Positions 16,916-25,200 of a stretch of DNA of 64,000 nucleotides are shown here, piece by piece. Source of the DNA: Nostoc sp. UHCC 0302 (GTDB lineage Bacteria; Cyanobacteriota; Cyanobacteriia; Cyanobacteriales; Nostocaceae). Every line of letters begins with the position of its first letter. The stretch's first letter is position 1. The stretch spans positions 4,879,484-4,943,483 of the forward strand of contig NZ_CP151099.1 in assembly GCF_038096175.1 (NCBI RefSeq). The letters are read 5' to 3'. The notes under the pieces were generated by a model. The model saw nothing but the letters and a program-made list of their open reading frames with translations. It did not search any database and was not told the origin of the DNA. The position numbers and the translations under genes are program-made.

Positions 16916-19192
16916 ATGCTCAAAAAACCGAAGTTTAAGACTCGCTTTCGTATTGAGACAATTGAAGCAGAAGGTGCATTTCTTTTGTCTGAAAGAGATG
17001 CAGTTTTATTGAGCGATCGCCTCTATCAATTGTTAGTTCCTTTAGTTGATGGAACTCACAGCGCTGACGAAATTGTTGAGCAACTCCAAGACCAGCTACC
17101 AGCACAGCATATTTATTATGCACTCATGGAGTTAGAGCAAAGAGGTTATCTCATCGAAAATCAGGAGGTTTTGCCCGCAAACATAGCGGCATTTTGTGAG
17201 CATTTGAATGTTAATGTAAAAAATGCTTACCAGAGATTACAAACAACCAAGGTTGTAGTCAAAGCTTTAGGGTCACTGTCTGCCTTAGAATTGATTGCCA
17301 TTCTTGAATCGTTGCAAATTCAAGTTACGCAAGAGGCAGACATTGAAGTTGTCTTAACTGACGACTATTTGCGAACGGAACTGGTAGAAATTAACGAAAA
17401 AAACTTGGCGCGATCGCGTCCTTGGATGTTGGTGAAACCAACGGGAACCCTGATTTGGCTTGGGCCAATCTTCCATCCCGAAAAAACAGGTTGTTGGGAA
17501 TGCTTACGCCAACGCTTGCAAAATAACCGTCCCATTGAAAGGTTTATTCAAAGACGTCAGAATGCCTCATCGCCTTTAACGCCACCACTGGCTAACCTGC
17601 CCTCAACACAGCAAACTGCCCTAACAATGGCAGCAACTGAAATCTTTAAATGGATCGTTCAGGGAGAAAATCAGCGTCTAGAAGGATTGGTGATGACCCA
17701 TGATACTCTGTCTCTGGAAACGCACAATCATCTACTAACCAAGCGTCCCCAGTGCCTTAGCTGTGGCATTCTTCAAGGATATCAACATTTGCAGCCTATG
17801 ATCCTTGGCAGCCGCAAAAAAAGCTTTACTACTGATGGTGGACATCGTAGTGTTTCGCCAGAAGCAACCTTTGAGCGATATCAACATCACATCAGCCCAA
17901 TTACAGGAGTAGTAAGAGAATTGGGCAAACTCTCACGGAATTTGAACGGTTTAACCCCGACTTATTTTGCTAAGCATCATTTCGCTTCAATCTTTGACGA
18001 CTTAAGCATCTTAAAGCAGAATCTTGGAGGTAAAAGTGCCGGAAAAGGAAGAACAGATGCCCAAGCCAAAGCTAGCGGCTTGTGCGAAGCGATAGAAAGA
18101 TACTCTGGTGTTTTTCAAGGGGACGAAATCAAAGTTAAAGAGAGTTATTCAAAAATGAGCGATCGCGCTATCCATCCTAATATCTGCATGAACTTCAGCC
18201 AAGCTCAATACGAGAATCGTCTGGCGTGGAACGATTATTGTACGAGTTTCTTTCAACGAGTTCCCGAACCATTTGACGAAGAAAGAGAAATTGAGTGGAC
18301 ACCTGTTTGGTCGTTAACCCATCAAGACTTCAAATTTTTGCCAACTGCTTACTGTTATTTTGGTTATCCTATACTGGCAAAACCTGACTGTTGGGCAGAC
18401 ACCAACGGTTGTGCAGCAGGGAACACTTTAGAAGAGGCTATCTTGCAAGGTTTCATGGAATTGGTAGAGCGAGATAGCGTTGCTTTATGGTGGTATAACC
18501 GTCTTTCAAGACCAGCAGTAGATTTAGACAGTTTTGAAGAACCGTACTTTGCAGCCTTAAAACATTATTACCAATCGCTGGGTCGCGAAATTTGGGTTTT
18601 AGATATAACCAGTGACCTGAATATTCCTGCCTTTGCCGCAATTAGCCGTAGGTGCGATGCCTTCGGCGGTTCGCGAAGCGACCATCGTGCAGTGGAAGAT
18701 ATCATTTTAGGCTTTGGTAGCCACTTTGATCCAAAACTTGCAGTTCAAAGAGCGCTAACTGAGGTAAATCAAGTTCTTCCTGCTGTCTTAACTGCTGATG
18801 CCAACGGCACAACCCAATATGCTAGTTCTGCGGAACCACTCGTTTTAGACTGGTGGAAAACAGCAACGCTGAAGAATCAGCCTTACCTAATACCCAATAA
18901 AAGCGTTACGTCTAAAGTTTATTCTGACTATCACCAATTTAAGAGCGATGACCTGCTAGATGATATTAAGCGCTGTGAGCAAATTGTCAAACAACGTGGC
19001 TTGGAAATGCTAGTTCTTGACCAAACCCGTCCTGATATCGGGTTGAAAGTTGTTAAGGTAATCGTTCCGGGAATGCGTCACTTTTGGAAGCGCTTAGGTG
19101 CAGGACGGCTTTATGAGATTCCTGTGGAACTGGGTTGGCTCAAAGAAGCCATCCCAGAGGAGCGGCTTAACCCGTTCCCCATGTGGATGTAA
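16916..19192 (+). CDS. Fused TOMM cyclodehydratase (leader-binding E1-like domain plus YcaO)
   Basis: A 758-residue enzyme expected to convert Cys/Ser/Thr of a ribosomal peptide to azolines using ATP. Residues about 1-85 look like a winged-helix leader-binding (RRE) region. A ThiF-like middle part carries zinc ligands in TGCWECLRQR (about 191-200) and CLSCG (about 281-285). The YcaO domain is complete: SAGKGRTDAQAK at about 374, CEAIERYSG shortly after, and TNGCAAGNTLEEA then MELVERDS near 496-521. The C-terminus is NPFPMWM, a variant of the PxPxP tail of azoline-forming YcaO proteins. A segment near residues 578-595 (RRCDAFGGSRSDH) looks like an in-frame repeat insertion. No dehydrogenase or protease typical of TOMM clusters is adjacent. 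Confidence 0.88.
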   Translation: MLKKPKFKTRFRIETIEAEGAFLLSERDAVLLSDRLYQLLVPLVDGTHSADEIVEQLQDQLPAQHIYYALMELEQRGYLIENQEVLPANIAAFCEHLNVNVKNAYQRLQTTKVVVKALGSLSALELIAILESLQIQVTQEADIEVVLTDDYLRTELVEINEKNLARSRPWMLVKPTGTLIWLGPIFHPEKTGCWECLRQRLQNNRPIERFIQRRQNASSPLTPPLANLPSTQQTALTMAATEIFKWIVQGENQRLEGLVMTHDTLSLETHNHLLTKRPQCLSCGILQGYQHLQPMILGSRKKSFTTDGGHRSVSPEATFERYQHHISPITGVVRELGKLSRNLNGLTPTYFAKHHFASIFDDLSILKQNLGGKSAGKGRTDAQAKASGLCEAIERYSGVFQGDEIKVKESYSKMSDRAIHPNICMNFSQAQYENRLAWNDYCTSFFQRVPEPFDEEREIEWTPVWSLTHQDFKFLPTAYCYFGYPILAKPDCWADTNGCAAGNTLEEAILQGFMELVERDSVALWWYNRLSRPAVDLDSFEEPYFAALKHYYQSLGREIWVLDITSDLNIPAFAAISRRCDAFGGSRSDHRAVEDIILGFGSHFDPKLAVQRALTEVNQVLPAVLTADANGTTQYASSAEPLVLDWWKTATLKNQPYLIPNKSVTSKVYSDYHQFKSDDLLDDIKRCEQIVKQRGLEMLVLDQTRPDIGLKVVKVIVPGMRHFWKRLGAGRLYEIPVELGWLKEAIPEERLNPFPMWM

Positions 19193-19347
19193 TTTTAGTC
19201 ATTTGTCATTTGTCATTTGTCGTTTGTCGTTGGTCATTTGTCATTGGTCATTTGTCATTTGTTGTTCTCCCTCTACTCCCTCATTTTTCCCAATCCCCAA
19301 TCCCCAGTCCCCAATCCCCAATCCCCAGTCCTCAGTCCCCAGTCCCC
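19193..19347. repeat. Heptanucleotide tandem repeats between ycaO and the amidohydrolase
   Basis: About nine units of TCATTTG/TCGTTTG (19198-19262) are followed by CCCCAAT/CCCCAGT heptamers (about 19290-19347). These are classic short tandemly repeated sequences of Nostocales. They leave little room for a conventional promoter before the amidohydrolase, so read-through from ycaO is possible. Confidence 0.85.
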
Positions 19348-20430
19348 ATGCTCAAAGGATATCGAATTATTGATGCGGATTCCCACATTTACGAGCCACA
19401 GCAGATGTGGCAAGAGTATCTAGAACCAGCATTTAAGGGTTTTGCTCCGTCTGTAGATTTGACAATTAAAGGCGAAGCGATCGTCAACAAATATTCTAAA
19501 CGTCTGCGTCAAGAAGGTGCGAAACAAGTAACTCAAGCTTATCCCTTATCTTGGCTCAGCAATTTTGATGCTGAGTCTCAGGTGCGGGCTATGAAGCAGA
19601 TGGGGGTTGATGTATCGTTTATTTATCCCACCTATTTCTCATGGATGATTGGCGTGGATACTATGGCTCCCCAATTAGCTGGTGCATTTGTCCGTGCTTA
19701 TAACAATTGGCTGCGAGACTTTTGCAGCTACGATCCGCAAATTCTTCGCGGCGTTGGAGTTGTGAACCTGCACGCACCAGCAGAAATGGTGGTGGAATTA
19801 CAACGAATAGCAGAGTTTGGTTGGAAAGCGGTTTATTTACGTCCTAACCCAGTCAAAGGGCGACTGTTGTCTGACCCTGCTTACGAACCATTTTGGACAA
19901 TGTGCGAAGATTTGGGGATTGCAGTTAGTCTCCACGAGTCTACTCACAGTCGCTTACCCACGGCTGGAAGCGATCGCTTTCACACGCGCTTTGCCCTACA
20001 CGCTTGTTCTCATCCAATGGAACAAATGATGGCGCTGCTGGCATTAATCGAAGGCGGAGTACTAGAACGCCATCCCCAGCTCAGAGTAGGATTTCTGGAG
20101 TCTGGCTGCGGTTGGCTCCCATATTGGCTTTGGCGACTCGATCGCGAATACGAAGACCTGCGTTGGGAAGTTGTAGACAACGTAAAAATCAAACCCTCTG
20201 AATATTTCCGCCGCCAATGCTTTATTGCGATCGAGCCTTCAGAACCTTATTTGCCTCAAATGCTTGAATATCTCGGTGCTGATAACTTGATTTTTGGCTC
20301 TGATTACCCTCACATGGATCATCACCCAGAAATCGTTGCGGAAGTAGTAGCGCTTGAAGCACAATTGCCTGAGAAAGTTGTGCAGAAAATCCTCTGGGAC
20401 AACCCAGCGCGTTTTTACAATTTGCTGTAG
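19348..20430 (+). CDS. Amidohydrolase family (ACMSD/amidohydrolase 2-like) metal-dependent hydrolase
   Basis: A 360-residue TIM-barrel hydrolase. The start at 19348 (MLKGYRIIDADSH) is chosen because everything upstream in frame is translated low-complexity repeat. Metal ligands include D11/H13 in IDADSHIYEP, a His in the SLHEST segment and the Asp of IFGSDYPHMDHHPE near the C-terminus. ESGCGWLPYWLWRLDRE is typical of this branch, which includes decarboxylases and hydrolases of aromatic acids. The substrate is not predictable. It follows ycaO by 155 nt on the same strand; a part in peptide maturation would be speculation. Confidence 0.85.
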   Translation: MLKGYRIIDADSHIYEPQQMWQEYLEPAFKGFAPSVDLTIKGEAIVNKYSKRLRQEGAKQVTQAYPLSWLSNFDAESQVRAMKQMGVDVSFIYPTYFSWMIGVDTMAPQLAGAFVRAYNNWLRDFCSYDPQILRGVGVVNLHAPAEMVVELQRIAEFGWKAVYLRPNPVKGRLLSDPAYEPFWTMCEDLGIAVSLHESTHSRLPTAGSDRFHTRFALHACSHPMEQMMALLALIEGGVLERHPQLRVGFLESGCGWLPYWLWRLDREYEDLRWEVVDNVKIKPSEYFRRQCFIAIEPSEPYLPQMLEYLGADNLIFGSDYPHMDHHPEIVAEVVALEAQLPEKVVQKILWDNPARFYNLL

Positions 20431-20504
20431 AAAGAGGGAATTATAGTTTGCAATTATAGGTTATAAGTCTGGCCCATCATATATCTTGGAGGTATTAAAA
20501 TTGA

Positions 20505-20538
20505 GCGATCGCTCAAGGAGCAGTGGCAAAGTTAATCG
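20505..20538. repeat. Dispersed short repeat, intergenic copy
   Basis: Starts GCGATCGCTCAAGGAGCAGT and ends near TTAATCG. It matches positions 23610-23644 inside the hybrid kinase gene at about 29-30 of 34 sites, which identifies the intragenic segment as a mobile or dispersed repeat. Confidence 0.7.
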
Positions 20539-20728
20539 ACTAATACCGTTACCTTGTGAAGCTGCATATATTTTTACCCCACCCTAATACCGTTTCACTT
20601 TAAGGTTGACAACATGGGCAAGCTCTTGAGGCTCTTGAGGCAGGGGAAGCAGGGGAGGCAGGGGAGGCAGGGGAAGCAAGAAAAGTGATGTGTATCAAGA
20701 ATTTCGTGAAATGGTATAACCACTGCTT

Positions 20729-20948
20729 GAATTCAATAAACGACCACCCGAATTCAATAAACGACCACCCGAATTCAATAAACGACCGCCCGAATTCAAT
20801 AAACGACCACCCGAATTCAATAAACAACTACCCGAATTCGATAAACGACCACCCGAATTCGATAAACAACCACCCGAATTCGATAAACAACTACCCGAAT
20901 TCGATAAACAACCACCCGAATTCGATAAACAACCACCCGAATTCAATA
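20729..20948. repeat. Tandem array 2, 21-bp period, about 10.5 copies
   Basis: Ten 21-bp units of the form GAATTCRATAAACRACYACC (plus a final C), each starting with an EcoRI-like GAATTC. The first five carry GAATTCA and the next five GAATTCG, which suggests block-wise duplication. The array ends 4 nt before a MITE-type terminal repeat at 20953. Confidence 0.92.
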
Positions 20949-20952
20949 TTTT

Positions 20953-20973
20953 GACTTATGTGTACACGGTAGC
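20953..20973. repeat. Solitary terminal repeat of the MITE-like family
   Basis: GACTTATGTGTACACGGTAG plus one C matches the right ends at 14005-14025 and 46051-46071 apart from one or two bases. No left end is present upstream, so this is a solo end or the remnant of an element whose left part was replaced by array 2. Confidence 0.7.
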
Positions 20974-21211
20974 TTTTATAAGGGGGGATTAAGGGGGGTA
21001 ATTCTACTTGCCAAGGGAAGACTACAGAAGGGTCTTTTTAGATGCATCTTCATACATAATCGGCTAAGCAATTCAAAACTCAAAATTGAAGCTGAGCGTA
21101 GTCGAAGCTTCAACACTGAGCGTAGCCGAAGTGTTGAAATCGTTCAACCAAGACTAATGCCTCTAATTACGAATTACGTTAGCGTAGCGGGGCGTAGCCC
21201 ATTACGAATTA

Positions 21212-22208
21212 CGCCTAATGTGAATTAGAAAAAAAGGCGGGAGAAGTAAGAAGATGAAAGTTACCAGACTTTTAACTCAGACTTCCCCCATGACTAGCAT
21301 AGACTTTGGAACATTAATTACAACAATATTTGTAGTAGTCGATGATTGGTATCAAAAGCAAGTAAAAAATGAAACTTTGATAAAACCGGGTGCGAAGACG
21401 AGAATGAGTGATAGCGAAATCATGACACTAGCATTGGTCATGGATTATCTACCATTTCCCGGAGAAACACAATTTCTTGGTTTCATCAGGGGAAATTACA
21501 AGCAATGGTTTCCAAATTTACTCGACCAGAGTCAATTTAATCGGCGGTTACGCAAATTAGATGGGATGTTAGAGAACTTACGCCGCAGTTGGGTAGAGCA
21601 ATTGGTTGAAGGAAGTGAAAAATATTTCCTTCTCGATACTAAACCGTTACCAGTATTAGGACTCAAACGAGACAAGCGATATAGTGACTTTGCCGGAAAC
21701 GCTGCCCCTGGTCGATGTGCTGCTAGAGAAATGAGTTATTTTGGCTACAAGCTAGTAATGCTATCAACGTGGAATGGAATTGCCGTTGCTTATGACATAG
21801 TACCTGCTAATACTGATGAAAGAATTGCCGCTGATGCTGTTTTAGAGATGGTTCAGCACAGCGATATTTACGCAGATAAAGGCTTTATTTCTGCCGACTG
21901 GCAAGCTGCCATCGCTCGCCGCACTGGTAATCGTATCTGGACAAACAAGCGCGATAACCAGCATCTTCAACATTCTCATGCTTTGAAACGTTTTATTAGT
22001 CGTGTTCGCCAACGCGTTGAAGGTGTTTTTCACGAAATTCAAAATACTGGCCGTAATCCCGAACGCCTACTTAATAAAACTGTTGATGGCTTTTGTGTAC
22101 ATATTGCTGCCAAAGTTGCATCTCACACACTACGTCTATTGCTTCGCCGCCGTTTTGGCATCAATGTTCTCACTTTTCAGTCTCAACCTATTTAATTCAC
22201 ATTAGGCG
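21212..22208 (+). mobile_element. IS982-family insertion sequence, about 997 bp
   Basis: Perfect 16-bp terminal inverted repeats CGCCTAATGTGAATTA lie at 21212-21227 and, inverted, at 22193-22208, enclosing one transposase gene. GAATTA directly precedes the left end and occurs one base after the right end, which may be a short target duplication, though GAATTAC-type repeats are common here. The element looks intact and potentially active. It inserted just upstream of the hybrid kinase gene. Confidence 0.88.
21254..22195 (+). CDS. IS982-family transposase
   Basis: A 313-residue DDE transposase. Typical IS982 features are the N-terminal SDSEIMTLALVMDYLP-like segment (here MSDSEIMTLALVM), FLLDTKPLPV with the first catalytic Asp, SDIYADKGF with the second Asp, and the C-terminal RQRVEGVFHEIQ with the Glu. 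Full length for the family, without stops or frameshifts. The ATG at 21254 gives the complete N-terminus, though MTSIDFG at residue 13 is an alternative start. The stop codon overlaps the right terminal repeat. Confidence 0.92.
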   Translation: MKVTRLLTQTSPMTSIDFGTLITTIFVVVDDWYQKQVKNETLIKPGAKTRMSDSEIMTLALVMDYLPFPGETQFLGFIRGNYKQWFPNLLDQSQFNRRLRKLDGMLENLRRSWVEQLVEGSEKYFLLDTKPLPVLGLKRDKRYSDFAGNAAPGRCAAREMSYFGYKLVMLSTWNGIAVAYDIVPANTDERIAADAVLEMVQHSDIYADKGFISADWQAAIARRTGNRIWTNKRDNQHLQHSHALKRFISRVRQRVEGVFHEIQNTGRNPERLLNKTVDGFCVHIAAKVASHTLRLLLRRRFGINVLTFQSQPI

Positions 22209-22224
22209 TGAATTATGAATTACT

Positions 22225-25200
22225 ATGAGTCCTATTGACGACTATCAGATTATCTCCAAGATTTACGAAAGTGCTAATTCATTAGTCTATCGGGCTATCT
22301 GTAACTCCAGCAATCTACCTATTATTCTCAAAGTTCTTAAACAAAATTATCCAACTCCCTCAGAACTAACTCGCTATAAACAAGAGTACGAGATTACTCG
22401 TTACCTGAAAATTGATGGAGTAATTAAAGCTTATAAATTACTTCCCTACAATAGTACTCTGGCAATAGCTTTAGAGGATTTTGGAGGTCAATCATTAGAC
22501 ATTTTAATGCAATCTAAAAAGTTTACGCTTTTAGAATTTCTCTCTATTGCCATTAAAATTGCTGAGACGCTGGGGGAGATTCACGCTGCCAATGTAATTC
22601 ACAAAGATATCAATCCTTCTAATATAGTTTTTAACTCAGATACTGGGCAAATGAAGATTATTGATTTTGGGATCTCTACAGTATTTACCCGCGAAAATCC
22701 GACAATTAAAAATCCAAATATCTTGGAAGGAACCTTAGCTTATCTGTCGCCAGAACAAACTGGCAGAATGAATCGCACCCTCGATTACAGTACAGACTTT
22801 TACTCTCTCGGCGCAACTTTTTACAAATTACTCACTCAAAGCCTACCTTTTGAAACTAATGATGCTTTAGAGCTAGTCCATTGTCACATTGCCAAACAAG
22901 CTACTCCTCCCCATATAGCCGCTCCAGAAATTCCGCAAAGCCTCTCCAATATTGTGATGAAGTTGTTAGCAAAAACTTCTGAAGAGCGCTATCAAAGTGC
23001 ATTGGGTTTAAAAGCAGATTTAGAAGAATGTTTGAGACAGTTAGAGCAGACTGGACAAATTTTAGAGTTTATCCTGGCTGAACATGATATTTCTGACCGC
23101 TTCAAAATTCCGCAAAAACTCTACGGTCGAGAGGTGGAAATAGAAACTCTACTTTCGGCATTTAAGCGTGTTGCTGAATACGAACCTGTTGAAGAACTAG
23201 CAGAAAAAGAAGTAGGTAACAAGCAAAGAGAAATGATGCTAGTTGGCGGTTATTCTGGTATCGGTAAATCTGTGCTGGTACAGGAACTCTACAAACCAAT
23301 CACCCAGCAACGTGGTTATTTTATCACAGGTAAATTTGACCAGTTTCAGCGCAGTATTCCTTATTCAGCAGTTGCCTTTGCTCTGCAATCTTTGGTGCGA
23401 CAACTGCTTACCGAAAGTGAAGCTCAACTAGCTATGTGGCGCGAAAAACTTCTCGCTGCTTTCGGTGTTAATGGTCAAGTGATAATTGAAGTGATTCCTG
23501 AGATAGAAGAAATTGTTGGGTCTCAGCCGCCAGTGCAACCATTAGAACCAACTGAGGCACAAAATCGCTTTAACAGAGTCTTTCAGAAGTTTATCAGAGT
23601 TTTTTGCCAGCGATTGCCCAAGGGGCAGTGGCAAAGCCAATCGCACCCACTGGTTATCTTTCTTGATGACCTGCAATGGGCTGACTCTGCCAGTTTAAAG
23701 CTGATTGAGCTGATCATGACTGATTATAATCTAGGATATCTGCTCTTGCTTGGTGCTTATCGCGATAATGAAGTCAGTTCCAGCCACCCGACGATGCTAA
23801 CCATCCAGCGTTTGCAGGAGCAAGGGGCAATTATCAACACTATCATTCTCGCTCCCTTAAACATCAAAGAAATCACTCAGCTACTTGCAGATACTCTCCA
23901 CGCTGAACCAAAAATAACTAAACCGTTGGCAGAATTGGTTTATCAAAAAACTTCAGGTAATCCTTTTTTTATTAATGAATTTATTAGAACTGTTTATCAA
24001 GAAAATCTCTTAACTTTCGACCGACAGCAAAAGTGTTGGCAGTGGAATATTACTCAAATTCAAGCTTTGGGCATCACAGAAAACGTGGTAGATTTAATGC
24101 TTGGCAACTTGAGAAAACTTCCAGAAAATAGCCAAAAAGCACTACGCCTAGCCGCTTGTGTTGGTAACAGCTTTGACCTGAATACACTTTCAATTATTTA
24201 CGAAAAACTAGCTGCTAAAACTTTTAGAGATATCTTGACAGCAATCCAGTGGGGTTTTATTGAGCCTATTTCATCTCTAGAAACGACCTCAGAAGCACCA
24301 ATTGAATCTGCCTTGATTATCCAGGATTACAAGTTTCGCCATGACCGAGTGCAGCAGGCCGCTTATGCCCTAATTGATGACGAATATAAAAAAGCAGTTC
24401 ACCTCCGAATTGGCAGGTTATTATTTGACAATATCAGTGAATTAGAGCGTCAAGAAAAGCTATTTACCTTGGTAGATCATCTTAATAAAGGACGGGAGTT
24501 AATTAAGAGTAAAACCCAAAAGGTAGAGCTAGCAGAATTAAATTTACAGGCTGGGAAAAAGGCAAAAGAAGCGACTGCTTATAAAGCATCCAGAGAATAT
24601 CTGATTTTGGCTGACAATGAATTTCCTGGAGATATCTGGGAAGAAAGCTACAATATAGCACTCGACCTTTATAAAGAACTTGCAGAAGTTGAGTATCTCA
24701 ATGGTAACTTTGAGGAGTCGCAATCCTTACTCCAATTGTCACTCAAGCGAGCGAAATCAACTCTTGATTGCACAGAATTTCACTTTCTCAAAATTATCCA
24801 ATACACCCTATTAGGACAATACAACGAAGCAATTGAGACAGGGCGAATTGCATTGAGAGATTTGGAAATTGATTTACCGTCAAATAACTTTCAAGCAGCT
24901 TTCGAGGCAGAACTTGCCCAATATCGAGAAAATTTGAAGGGACGAGAGATTAGTTTATTGTATGACAATCCAGAAATGGAGCTACCGGAGAAAAGAGCTG
25001 CCTTAAAAATATTGTCTCGCATCTTTCCCGCTGCTTGGGCTTCTAACCCAGTTCTGATGCATATCGTCGGGACTAAAATAGTCAATCTCAATATTAAATA
25101 CGGCCACACGGAATTGTCTTCAATGGGCTATGGCTTCTTTGGAGCAATCAATACCCATGCTCTCAACGATTATCTCTCAGGTTATGAATATGGCTGTCTC

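Larger units (their letters stand above)
20431..21211. other. 0.78-kb intergenic region with repeats before the IS
   Basis: Holds a short dispersed repeat (20505-20538) that also occurs inside the hybrid kinase gene, GGGGAGGCAG-type short repeats (about 20620-20680), 21-bp array 2 (20729-20948), a solitary MITE-type end (20953-20973), a GGGGGATTAAGGGGGGTAAT segment, and CTGAGCGTAG(T/C)CGAAG repeats (about 21090-21135). The apparent long frames across the array are by-products of a repeat length divisible by three. Confidence 0.65.

Noticed and set aside
20685-20954. Frames on both strands across the 21-bp array that would encode Asn-Ser-Ile-rich or Gly-Gly-Leu-rich repeat proteins
   Set aside because: The unit length is a multiple of three, so frames stay open on several strands at once. 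No ribosome binding site or protein-like bias exists.
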